7,228 nt of DNA, taken from NCBI GenBank assembly GCA_003157675.1, contig PMKG01000250.1, positions 1,766-8,993 of the forward strand, written 5' to 3'. The notes below the pieces were generated by a model. That model ran no database searches, had not been told where the DNA came from, and worked only from the letters and a program-made list of their open reading frames with translations. The translations under genes and the position numbers were made by a program. Of this stretch, positions 1 to 5,981 are shown one piece after another. The first letter of the stretch is position 1, and the number at the start of each line of letters is the position of its first letter. The stretch comes from Acidobacteriota bacterium. GTDB lineage: Bacteria > Acidobacteriota > Vicinamibacteria > Vicinamibacterales > Fen-181.

Positions 1-497
1 AGGAACTCGATCGGGTCCTCGATCGTCATCACGTGGACGCAGCGCGTCGCGTTGATGTGGTCCACCAGCGCCGCGAGCGTCGTGCTCTTGCCCGACCCGG
101 TCGTGCCGGTGACGAGCACCAGGCCGCGGTCCTCGTCCGCGATCCGGCCGAGGATGGCCGGCAGCCCCAGCTCCTCGATCGTCCGAATCCGCACCGGGAT
201 GACGCGCAGAACGATGCCGATCGTGCCGCGCTGCTGAAAGACGTTGCAGCGGAACCGGCCCAGCAACGGGATGCTGTAGGCCAGGTCGACTTCCTGCTGG
301 TCCTTGAACGCCTGCCGCTGCGTCGCCGACATCACCGAGGCGGCCATGGCCACCGTGTCCTCGTGGGTGAGCCGGCGCTCCTCCCAGGCGGGCATGAGCG
401 TCCCATGGACGCGCATCATCGGGAGGCTCCCGACCTTCAGATGCAGGTCCGACGCCCCGTTTTCGACGGCAATCTTCAGCAGGTCATTGACGTGCAT
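1..497 (-). CDS. pilT: Type IV pilus twitching motility ATPase PilT, N-terminal 165 codons (truncated by window edge)
   Basis: PilT is the cytoplasmic hexameric ATPase that powers type IV pilus retraction, giving twitching motility, DNA uptake and surface sensing. The visible 165 residues hold the complete N-terminal PAS-like domain, with the family motif GASDLHLKVG (residues 14-23) and GRFRCNVF (80-87). The start of the RecA-like ATPase follows: Walker A GTTGSGKST (131-139), then MTIEDPIEF (157-165), the conserved segment after the P-loop that includes the Asp-box acidic residues. Walker B, the His box and the C-terminal AIRNLIRE-type retraction motif lie outside the window, so PilT cannot be fully separated from PilU or another PilT paralogue. 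The start is the ATG at 497-495; it matches PilT N-termini and has a purine-rich TAGGGGG 11 nt upstream. It follows ilvE by 49 bp on the same strand and may be co-transcribed with ilvE and the kinase gene. Confidence -1.
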   Translation of the reverse strand, partial: MHVNDLLKIAVENGASDLHLKVGSLPMMRVHGTLMPAWEERRLTHEDTVAMAASVMSATQRQAFKDQQEVDLAYSIPLLGRFRCNVFQQRGTIGIVLRVIPVRIRTIEELGLPAILGRIADEDRGLVLVTGTTGSGKSTTLAALVDHINATRCVHVMTIEDPIEF

Positions 498-508
498 GGG
501 CGCACCAA

Positions 509-515
509 CCCCCTA
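509..515 (-). promoter_or_regulatory. Probable ribosome binding site of pilT
   Basis: The minus strand reads TAGGGGG, a G-rich Shine-Dalgarno-like stretch 11 nt before the ATG at 497. It supports that start and independent initiation of pilT translation after the ilvE stop. The spacing is slightly long, so confidence is moderate. Confidence -1.
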
Positions 516-546
516 CGGGAGTTCTCGGCGCCAGCCCGCTCAAAGT

Positions 547-1467
547 TTAGATGTAGCGCAGCCAGCCGCGGCTGTCGGGGACCTCGCCGTTCAGGATCTC
601 GAAGAACCGCTTCTGAATGGCGCGCGTCACGAGGCCGCATGCCCCGGAGCCGATGACCACCCGGTCCACCGACGTGATCGGCGTGACCTCGGCGGCCGTG
701 CCGCAGAAGAACAGCTCGTCCGCGATATAGAGCGCCTCGCGCTGGATCAGGTCCTCGCGGACCTCGTAGCCCAGGTCGCGGGCGATGCTGATGATCGAAT
801 CGCGCGTGATGCCGGGCAGGACCGAGGCGTGCAGCGGGGGCGTGTAGATGACCCCGCCCCGGACCATGAACAGGTTCTGGGCGCTTCCCTCGCTGACGAA
901 CCCGTTCACGTCGAGCGCGATCCCCTCGGCGTACCCGTCGGCGACCGCCTCCATCTTGATGAGCTGGCTGCCCGCGTAATTCGCGCTCGCCTTGGCCATC
1001 GTCGGGAGAGTGTTCGGCGCCACCCGCGTCCACGAGCTGACGCGAACGGCCACCCCCTTCTCGAGCGCCTCGGCGCCCAGGTAGGCACCCCATTCCCAGA
1101 CGAGAATCGCCATGTCTACCGGGGAGCCGTACGGGCTGACGCCGGGTTCACCGTAGCCGCGGTAAATCAGCGGGCGGATGTAGCACGCCTTCAGCTTGTT
1201 CGCCTTGATCGTGTCGATGATCGCCTGGCCCATCGCGGCCGGCTCGATCGGCACCGCCATCCGGTAGATCTTCGCCGAGTTGTAGAGCCGCGCCGTGTGC
1301 GCGTCGAGCCTGAAGCAGGCCGAGCCCTTGGGCGTGAGGTAGCACCGTGCCCCTTCGAACACCGCGCTGCCATAGTGAATCACGTGGGAGGCGACGTGGA
1401 TCCTGGCGTCCGCCCACTCCACGAGCGACCCGTTCATCCAGATCTTGCCGGTGCTAGGAAACCCCAT
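547..1467 (-). CDS. ilvE: Branched-chain-amino-acid aminotransferase (class IV, PLP-dependent)
   Basis: The 306-residue protein is nearly the same length as E. coli IlvE and resembles it end to end. It catalyses reversible transamination of leucine, isoleucine and valine with 2-oxoglutarate, using PLP, in the cytoplasm. Visible signatures are HVASHVIHYGSAVFEGARCY near the N-terminus; RLYNSAKIYR (60-69), with Arg60 as likely PLP-phosphate ligand; APNTLPTMAKASANY, with Lys159 as the Schiff-base lysine and Tyr164; ALDVNGFVSEGSAQNLF, with Glu193 contacting the PLP ring nitrogen; LPGITRDSI (218-226); and GTAAEVTP (256-263). All catalytic positions look intact. The ATG at 1467 has a GAGGTG ribosome site 4 nt upstream; a second ATG at codon 11 would cut the N-terminus and is less likely. 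It lies 70 bp after the kinase stop and 49 bp before pilT. D-amino-acid aminotransferase and 4-amino-4-deoxychorismate lyase share the fold, but the motifs favour BCAT. Confidence -1.
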   Translation of the reverse strand: MGFPSTGKIWMNGSLVEWADARIHVASHVIHYGSAVFEGARCYLTPKGSACFRLDAHTARLYNSAKIYRMAVPIEPAAMGQAIIDTIKANKLKACYIRPLIYRGYGEPGVSPYGSPVDMAILVWEWGAYLGAEALEKGVAVRVSSWTRVAPNTLPTMAKASANYAGSQLIKMEAVADGYAEGIALDVNGFVSEGSAQNLFMVRGGVIYTPPLHASVLPGITRDSIISIARDLGYEVREDLIQREALYIADELFFCGTAAEVTPITSVDRVVIGSGACGLVTRAIQKRFFEILNGEVPDSRGWLRYI

Positions 1468-1471
1468 GACA

Positions 1472-1477
1472 CACCTC
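1472..1477 (-). promoter_or_regulatory. Ribosome binding site of ilvE
   Basis: The minus strand reads GAGGTG, 4 nt before the ATG at 1467 (6 nt if GAGG alone is counted). It is a good Shine-Dalgarno match that favours this ATG over the in-frame ATG at codon 11. The rest of the 70-bp gap to the kinase stop shows no convincing promoter or terminator hairpin. Confidence -1.
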
Positions 1478-1537
1478 GATACGGCCTTGAAATTCGGTCA
1501 GGGAAGTGTCGACCGGAGGGCAGCCCGGATCTTAGCA

Positions 1538-2530
1538 TTACTGCGCTTCGCCGCAAAAAGGGCAGGTGTCGGTGCGCGAGTGCAGCGGCTTGCGGCAGTG
1601 CCAGCAGAATCGGGCTGCCGGCGCCTCGCGCGCCCGCAGCCGTCCCTGGATCTCCTGCATGTTGGCGGTCGCCGTCTGGGGGCGAGACGCCGCCTGGATC
1701 TCCGCGGGCTGGACCGTTCGGACGGCGGCCCATTTGCTGCGCGCGGCCAGCAGGTCGTCGAGCAGTTCGCCGGCGCGCTGATAGCGCTCGCCGACGGCTG
1801 GCGCCATCGCCCGCATCACGATGTCGTTCAGCTCCTTCGGGATGCGGCCGTTTCGCGACCGTGGCGGCGACACGAGCTCCCCGCGCATCAGCCGTTGGAG
1901 GTCGGTGGGCGACGGCGTGTTGTAGGGCAGCGTCCCGGTCAGCATCTGATACATCGTGACGCCGAGCGAGTAGATGTCGGAGGCGAACGTCGCCTGCCCG
2001 TGGAACTGCTCGGGCGCCATGTACGGCGGGCTGCCGATCACCGTCGTCCCCTGCGCGGCCGCCTCGAGGAAGCGCGAAGTGCCGAAATCGGCCACCTTGA
2101 CGACGCCGCTCTCCGACACCAGCACGTTGGCCGGCCGCAAGTCGCGGTGAAGCACGTTCTGGGCGTGCGCGTGGTCGAGGGCGTTGCAGATCTGGCAGGT
2201 GAGGTCGAGCGCGGGGACGAGATCCAGGCTCCCTTCGCGTTCGATGACCGCCTCGAGCGTCTCGCCGGGCACGTACTCCATCACGATGAAGAAGACGTTC
2301 TCCTGCTTCTCGGCTGTCAGGAGAGCGACGATATTCGGATGGCTCAGGGCGGCGAGGAGCCTCGGTTCGCGGAGCATCTCGCCGAAATCGATGTTCTGGC
2401 GGTGGGGGACCTTGATAGCCACCTTTTTGTGGATCCAGGTGTCCTCGGCGAGGTAGACGGCACCGAACCCGCCGCTGCCGAGCGACGAGATGATGCGGTA
2501 CTTCCCGATGGTTTGCCCGCGAAAGAACAT
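1538..2530 (-). CDS. Hanks-type serine/threonine protein kinase with C-terminal zinc ribbon
   Basis: A predicted soluble 330-residue protein kinase that would transfer ATP phosphate to Ser/Thr of unknown targets. Numbered from the ATG at 2530, the kinase domain covers about 11-265: glycine loop GSGGFGAVY (18-26), ATP-binding VAIK (Lys40), helix-C Glu55, catalytic HRDLRPANVL (Asp130, Asn135), metal-binding DFG (148-150), and MAPEQ (171-175). The usual lysine two residues after the catalytic Asp is Arg132 here. A linker then leads to a four-cysteine zinc ribbon, C309-x2-C312 and C323-x2-C326, at the extreme C-terminus. There is no transmembrane segment and no PASTA or sensor domain. An in-frame TTG at 2551 would add seven residues, but it lies upstream of a -10-like TATACT located 8 nt before the ATG, so the ATG is preferred, giving a nearly leaderless mRNA. 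It is divergent from rsmE and may lead a kinase-ilvE-pilT unit. Confidence -1.
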   Translation of the reverse strand: MFFRGQTIGKYRIISSLGSGGFGAVYLAEDTWIHKKVAIKVPHRQNIDFGEMLREPRLLAALSHPNIVALLTAEKQENVFFIVMEYVPGETLEAVIEREGSLDLVPALDLTCQICNALDHAHAQNVLHRDLRPANVLVSESGVVKVADFGTSRFLEAAAQGTTVIGSPPYMAPEQFHGQATFASDIYSLGVTMYQMLTGTLPYNTPSPTDLQRLMRGELVSPPRSRNGRIPKELNDIVMRAMAPAVGERYQRAGELLDDLLAARSKWAAVRTVQPAEIQAASRPQTATANMQEIQGRLRAREAPAARFCWHCRKPLHSRTDTCPFCGEAQ

Positions 2531-2538
2531 CGAAGCGC

Positions 2539-2544
2539 AGTATA
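2539..2544 (-). promoter_or_regulatory. Predicted -10 element of the kinase gene (leaderless architecture)
   Basis: The minus strand reads TATACT (5/6 to TATAAT), followed by 8 nt (GCGCTTCG) and the ATG at 2530. Transcription would start within about 2 nt of the start codon. No Shine-Dalgarno site is visible, and a -35 box is at best weak (CTGAGG, 18 bp upstream). A prediction from spacing and hexamer match only. Confidence -1.
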
Positions 2545-2587
2545 CACTCAACGCCTTCGAACCCTCAGCGCACGCGGCTTGCGCGGC

Positions 2588-2622
2588 CCGGCCGGGCCGG
2601 AGGCGCGTCGGCGCCCGGCCGG
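2588..2622. repeat. GC-rich 10-bp inverted repeat in the kinase/rsmE divergent promoter region
   Basis: CCGGCCGGGC (2588-2597) and GCCCGGCCGG (2613-2622) are perfect inverted repeats with a 15-bp spacer. They end 4 bp before the rsmE -10 hexamer. A 9-bp direct repeat GGCCGGAGG (2595-2603 and 2617-2625) overlaps the arms. The position suits an operator for a dimeric regulator or a structured element, but such repeats also arise by chance in GC-rich DNA. Confidence -1.
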
Positions 2623-2626
2623 AGGG

Positions 2627-2632
2627 TATAAT
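2627..2632 (+). promoter_or_regulatory. Predicted -10 element of rsmE (consensus TATAAT, leaderless architecture)
   Basis: A perfect TATAAT stands out in very GC-rich surroundings, exactly 8 nt (CTCGGCCC) before the GTG start at 2641. The expected transcription start is at or within 2 nt of the GTG, leaving no room for a ribosome binding site. No -35 hexamer and no TGn extension are evident, so activator help or a lineage-specific sigma preference is possible. Confidence -1.
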
Positions 2633-2640
2633 CTCGGCCC

Positions 2641-3390
2641 GTGCACGCCCGATTCCACGTTCCCGGCCTGACCGCCGGCGACCGTCTCGTCGACCTGCCG
2701 CCGGATGAAGCCGCGCACCTCAGCCGTGTCATGCGGCTGCGGGTGGGGGCGGAGGTCCGGGTCTTCGACGGCCGGGGCCACGAGTATCTCGGCCGGGTGC
2801 GCCTCGTCCAGGGTGCCCGCGTAGCGATCGAGGTGGGCGAGGAGGTGGCCGCCGCGCTCGAGGCGTCCGTGTTGCTGACGCTCGTCCAGGCTGTGCCCAA
2901 AGGGGACGGGATGGACCAGGTTGTCCGCGACGCCGTCATGATGGGTGTCGCGGGCGTAGTGCCGCTCGTTTCCGAGCGCGCCGAGGTGACCGTGAAGCGC
3001 GTGGGGGCCTCCGGCCGCGTCGCGCGATGGCAGCGGATCGCCGTGGCATCGGCCAAGCAGTGCGGCCGGGCGGTGGTGCCAGACGTGCACGAGCCATGCA
3101 CGCTTGCGGACTGCCTCCGCGATTATTTCGCGGACCGCCGCTACCTGTTGACCGAGCCCGGACTGACTGGCGCTGCTTCCTCTGGCGTCGGACACCTTCG
3201 CTCGACACCCACGCCCTGTTCGGCCCTGCTCATCGTCGGGCCCGAGGGGGGATGGACGGAGGCGGAGGCTGCGCTCGCAGAACGGCAAGGCTGCATCGCG
3301 CTGACGCTGGGCGGGCGCACGCTGCGCGCCAACGCCGCCGCGCTCGTCGGCATCACGGCGCTGCAAACAGTGTGGGGAGATCTGGGCTAA
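2641..3390 (+). CDS. rsmE: 16S rRNA (uracil(1498)-N(3))-methyltransferase RsmE
   Basis: RsmE is a SPOUT-family (trefoil-knot) enzyme that methylates N3 of U1498 in 16S rRNA using S-adenosylmethionine. The 249-residue length and layout fit: an N-terminal PUA-like RNA-binding part (about 1-70, with HLSRVMRLRVGAEVRVFDG at 26-44), then the SPOUT domain. Recognisable blocks are QAVPKGDGMDQVVRDAVMMGV (83-103), the AdoMet-loop block LLIVGPEGGWTEAE (196-209), LGGRTLRANAAAL (223-235) and ITALQTVWGDLG at the end, which closely matches E. coli RsmE. Several positions differ from the usual consensus: LR-x-ET is LRANA, EQCGR is KQCGR, and KATELGV is DAVMMGV. These may be lineage variants or signs of altered activity. 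The GTG start lies 8 nt after a TATAAT box, with no ribosome site. Its last 38 bp overlap the end of prmA on the opposite strand. In many bacteria it follows prmA on the same strand; here it is inverted. Confidence -1.
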   Translation: MHARFHVPGLTAGDRLVDLPPDEAAHLSRVMRLRVGAEVRVFDGRGHEYLGRVRLVQGARVAIEVGEEVAAALEASVLLTLVQAVPKGDGMDQVVRDAVMMGVAGVVPLVSERAEVTVKRVGASGRVARWQRIAVASAKQCGRAVVPDVHEPCTLADCLRDYFADRRYLLTEPGLTGAASSGVGHLRSTPTPCSALLIVGPEGGWTEAEAALAERQGCIALTLGGRTLRANAAALVGITALQTVWGDLG

Positions 3391-4255
3391 GAGATCTGTA
3401 AACGATTCCCACCCACTCGTCCTCCGCGACGCGCGCAACCGGCTTCAGCCGCGGGGCGAATGCGGCCAGGATGCCGGCCTCCTCGTCGACCGTCACGCCG
3501 CTGACGACGAGCGCGCCACCGGGCGCCACTGAGGTCGAGAGCACCTCGGCACCGCGCACGAGCAGGCCGCCCGTCAGGTTCGCGGTGACGACGTCCCACC
3601 CCGTATCCGCCTGCGGCATCCCGCGGAAATCTCCGAGGCGCAGGTCGATCCCCTCCCCAATGCCGTTGAGCGCCAGGTTCTCCCGGGCCGACTCGATCGC
3701 GTCCGGGTCGTCGTCCACGGCCACGACCGTGCGCGCCCCGAGCGCGTGGGCCGCCAGCGCCAGAACGCCCGAGCCGGTGCCGACGTCGAGCACCGTCTTC
3801 CCGGAGACATCGATCCGTTGCAGCAGGTCGAGACACAGCCGCGTCGTCGCATGATGGCCGGTGCCGAATCCCATCGACGGCTGGATGATGATGGTGATGG
3901 CGCGCTCGCCGGCCGGCCCCGCACCCGGCTCCGTGTCGGAGGCCCACGGCGGCGTGACGACGATGCGGCCGACGCGAACGGGCGTCAGGTTGCGCTGGCT
4001 TCGGCGCGCCCAGTCGTCGTCGGGCACGTCCATGACTTCGATCGAGTCGATCCCGGGCCCCGACCCCGGCAGCACGGCTGCCGCCTGGTCTCGATCGGCC
4101 GCGTCCGCGAAGAAGACGATCCAGCGGTCGTCGAATTCCTGGATCGCCGTCACGCGCGCATCGTTCAGTGCCGCGAGGAGCAGATCGCGGGCTTCGCTCT
4201 CAGATTGGGACCCGCCCGATGCGAAGTGAATCGAGAGCGCGGGCCAGGTCCTCAC
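3353..4255 (-). CDS. prmA: Ribosomal protein L11 methyltransferase PrmA
   Basis: PrmA is a class I AdoMet-dependent methyltransferase that methylates amino groups of ribosomal protein L11. The 300 residues show the family order: an N-terminal substrate-recognition domain (about 1-75), DDWARRSQRNLTPVRVGR (80-97), the PrmA loop PSMGFGTGHHATT (126-138), AdoMet motif I VLDVGTGSGVLAL (155-167), the acidic end of strand 2 (Asp181 in VAVDDDPDA), and the DVVTANLTGG motif (221-230). The PrmA loop is usually FGTGTHPTT; here it is FGTGHHATT. The GTG at 4255 is the only reasonable start by family length; the frame stays open upstream without a better start codon, and no clear ribosome site is seen. It begins 37 bp after the dnaJ stop, so it is likely the last gene of the hrcA operon, as in the Firmicute dnaK operon. 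The final ~13 residues, past VGIVYR, are encoded in and beside the overlap with rsmE and look like a tail extension. Confidence -1.
   Translation of the reverse strand: MRTWPALSIHFASGGSQSESEARDLLLAALNDARVTAIQEFDDRWIVFFADAADRDQAAAVLPGSGPGIDSIEVMDVPDDDWARRSQRNLTPVRVGRIVVTPPWASDTEPGAGPAGERAITIIIQPSMGFGTGHHATTRLCLDLLQRIDVSGKTVLDVGTGSGVLALAAHALGARTVVAVDDDPDAIESARENLALNGIGEGIDLRLGDFRGMPQADTGWDVVTANLTGGLLVRGAEVLSTSVAPGGALVVSGVTVDEEAGILAAFAPRLKPVARVAEDEWVGIVYRSLSPDLPTLFAAP
3377..3398. repeat. 8-bp direct repeat at the rsmE/prmA convergent 3' ends
   Basis: GAGATCTG occurs at 3377-3384 and again at 3391-3398, a 14-bp period flanking the rsmE stop codon; each copy contains the palindrome AGATCT. Because 14 is not a multiple of three, the copies are read differently in prmA (YRSLSPDLP). 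It could be a remnant of a small duplication that shaped the overlapping gene ends, or chance. Confidence -1.
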
Positions 4256-4292
4256 GGTTGGAATGGTCTCATTGGTCGCCGGTCGGCCGGGA

Positions 4293-5441
4293 TCAGCTGA
4301 AGATGTCCTTGACCCGGTCGAACACGGTGCGGTCCTCGTCGTCTTCCTTCGGCTTGACCGGCTTCAGTTTCTCGACCGGCATCGTCCTGGCGAGCTGCTC
4401 GAGCAGGTGGCGCTGTTCCTTCGTCAGCTTCTTCGGTGTGACCACCTCGACGACGATGTGCAGGTCGCCGTGCGCGCGTCCGGAGACGCTTGGCATGCCC
4501 TTGCCGCGCAGCCGGAACACGTGGCCGGTCGCGGTCCCCTCGGGGACTGTGAGCTTCTCTTGCCCGGAGAGCGTCGGCACGGTGATCTCGCCGCCGAGCG
4601 CGAGGATCGGGTACGTCACGGGCACGCGGCAGTAGAGGTCGTCCCCCTCGCGGCGGAACCACTCGTGTTCCTGCACGTGCACGACGACGTAAAGGTCGCC
4701 CTGGGGGCCGCCGCCGGGCCCAGCCTCGCCTTCGCCATAGAGGCGGAGGCGCTGGCCGCTCGCGATGCCGGCCGGGATGCGAACGGTGAGCTTGCGCTGC
4801 CGGGCCATGTGGCCGTGGCCGCGGCAGTCCGGGCACGCCTTGGTGATGACCCGCCCCTCGCCGCCGCACTGGTGGCAGGTCTGCGCGACGGTGAAGAATC
4901 CCTGCTGGTAGCGGATCTGCCCGCGCCCGCCGCACTGCGGGCACACGGTCGGCGAGGTTCCCGGCGCTGCGCCAGATCCCCGGCACGTCTCGCACGTCTC
5001 CTGCCTCGGGATCTGGATGTTGGTCTCCATGCCCTTGGCCGATTCGTCGAACGAGATCTCGAGGTCGTAGCGCAGATCGGAGCCGCGCTGCGGCCCGCCA
5101 CGCCGTCCGCCGCCGCCGAAGAAATCGCCGAACCCGAAGATGTCGCGCAGGCCGCCGAAGATGTCGCCGAAGTCGGCGAAGATCGTCGGGTCGAATCCGC
5201 CGGCCCCCCCCGCTGCGCTCACGCCGGCGTGGCCGAACCGGTCGTAGGCTGCTCGCCTGTCGCCATCGGCGAGGATGGCGTAAGCCTCGGCGGCCTCCTT
5301 GAACTTCTCCTCGGCCTCGTGGCTGCCGGGGTTACGGTCGGGGTGGTGCTTGAGCGCGAGCTTGCGGTAGGCGCTCTTGATGTCCTGGTCCGACGCGTCG
5401 CGGGACACGCCGAGCACCTCGTAGTAGTCGCGCTTGCTCAC
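4293..5441 (-). CDS. dnaJ: Chaperone protein DnaJ (Hsp40)
   Basis: DnaJ is the Hsp40 co-chaperone that delivers unfolded substrates to DnaK and stimulates its ATPase. All type I domains are present in 382 residues: J domain (about 4-70) with the essential HPD at 33-35; Gly/Phe-rich linker (about 77-120, with FGDIFGGLRDIFGFGDFFGG); a zinc-binding region with four CxxCxGxG repeats, CETCRGSG (150-157), CPQCGGRG (167-174), CHQCGGEG (189-196) and CPDCRGHG (203-210); then the C-terminal substrate-binding domains and a charged tail. The start is GTG at 5441, overlapping the grpE stop as GTGA (4 bp) and preceded by a strong ribosome site, which indicates translational coupling. An eight-G run on the coding strand (5204-5211) lies in the Gly-rich linker. 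Control is expected through the upstream CIRCE. No dnaK partner gene lies in the window. Confidence -1.
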   Translation of the reverse strand: MSKRDYYEVLGVSRDASDQDIKSAYRKLALKHHPDRNPGSHEAEEKFKEAAEAYAILADGDRRAAYDRFGHAGVSAAGGAGGFDPTIFADFGDIFGGLRDIFGFGDFFGGGGRRGGPQRGSDLRYDLEISFDESAKGMETNIQIPRQETCETCRGSGAAPGTSPTVCPQCGGRGQIRYQQGFFTVAQTCHQCGGEGRVITKACPDCRGHGHMARQRKLTVRIPAGIASGQRLRLYGEGEAGPGGGPQGDLYVVVHVQEHEWFRREGDDLYCRVPVTYPILALGGEITVPTLSGQEKLTVPEGTATGHVFRLRGKGMPSVSGRAHGDLHIVVEVVTPKKLTKEQRHLLEQLARTMPVEKLKPVKPKEDDEDRTVFDRVKDIFS

Positions 5442-5977
5442 GCCCTGGCCACCTTCACCATCGCGGGGCGCAGCAGCCGATCCCCGAGCTTGTACCCCCG
5501 GCGCACCTCCTCGATGACCTCGCCCTCGGCTCGGCCGGGGCTCGACTCGTAGGTGATCGCCTGGTGGACGTGCGGGTCGAACATCTGTCCGACCGTATCG
5601 ATCGGCGTCACGCCGCGTCGCGCGAGCAGGTCCTGCAGGTGTTTGTAGATGAGCTCGACCCCAAGACGATAGGCGTCGGCGTCAGGGCCGGCTTCGGTCT
5701 GGAGCGCGCGCTCGAAGTCGTCCACGATCGGCAGCAGCGCCTCCAGCAGGTCTCCGGCGGCGTACTGCGCCGATTCGCGGCGCTCGCGATCGACGCGCTT
5801 CCTGTAGTTCTCGAACTCCGCCGTCTTCCTGAGCAGGCGGTCGTAGTACTCGTCCCGTTCGCGGCGGGCCTTCGCGAGTTCGTCCCCGGCGGCCGGTGCG
5901 GCCGCTCCCTCGCCGTTCTCGTCCGGGCCGCCCTCACGCGGTTCCGGGACGTCCCTGTCGTCGATGTCCTGGGTCAT
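5438..5977 (-). CDS. grpE: Nucleotide exchange factor GrpE
   Basis: GrpE is the dimeric cytoplasmic factor that releases ADP from DnaK and so drives the Hsp70 cycle. The 179 residues fit the family: an acidic low-complexity N-terminus (1-33), a long coiled-coil helix with YDRLLRKTAEFENYRKRVDR (45-64), DLLEALLPIVDDFERAL (76-92), and the C-terminal signature FDPHVHQAI (133-141) followed by EEVRRGYKLGDRLLRPAMVKV (156-176). The ATG start at 5977 lies 4 bp after the hrcA stop. No strong ribosome site precedes it, so translation probably depends on ribosomes finishing hrcA. Its stop overlaps the dnaJ start by 4 bp. Identity is secure. Confidence -1.
   Translation of the reverse strand: MTQDIDDRDVPEPREGGPDENGEGAAAPAAGDELAKARRERDEYYDRLLRKTAEFENYRKRVDRERRESAQYAAGDLLEALLPIVDDFERALQTEAGPDADAYRLGVELIYKHLQDLLARRGVTPIDTVGQMFDPHVHQAITYESSPGRAEGEVIEEVRRGYKLGDRLLRPAMVKVARA
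5449..5455 (-). promoter_or_regulatory. Ribosome binding site of dnaJ (inside grpE 3' end)
   Basis: The minus strand reads AAGGTGG, a strong Shine-Dalgarno match 7 nt before the GTG at 5441. It fixes the dnaJ start and permits efficient re-initiation at the GTGA overlap with grpE. Confidence -1.
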
Positions 5978-5981
5978 GGTG

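Noticed and set aside
1468..1537. Separate ilvE promoter in the 70-bp gap (TCGACA-like -35)
   Set aside because: No acceptable -10 hexamer lies at 16-18 bp from it; only the ribosome site is supported.
304..1959. Long plus-strand open frame (551 codons) opposite pilT, ilvE and the kinase
   Set aside because: It is antisense to three genes with clear family motifs, the translation is Arg/Ala-rich and resembles no family, and it spans several gene boundaries. GC-rich third positions explain the lack of stops.
2531..2551. Upstream TTG start for the kinase (seven extra residues)
   Set aside because: TTG is a rare start, there is no ribosome site, and the segment contains the -10-like TATACT placed correctly for the ATG at 2530.
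1445..2671. Plus-strand open frame of 408 codons opposite the kinase
   Set aside because: It is the antisense shadow of the kinase and crosses both the divergent promoter region and the rsmE start; no recognisable domains.
4263..5552. Plus-strand open frame of 429 codons opposite dnaJ
   Set aside because: It mirrors dnaJ codons, with low-complexity Ala/Arg/Val/Leu content and no family match; a shadow of codon bias.
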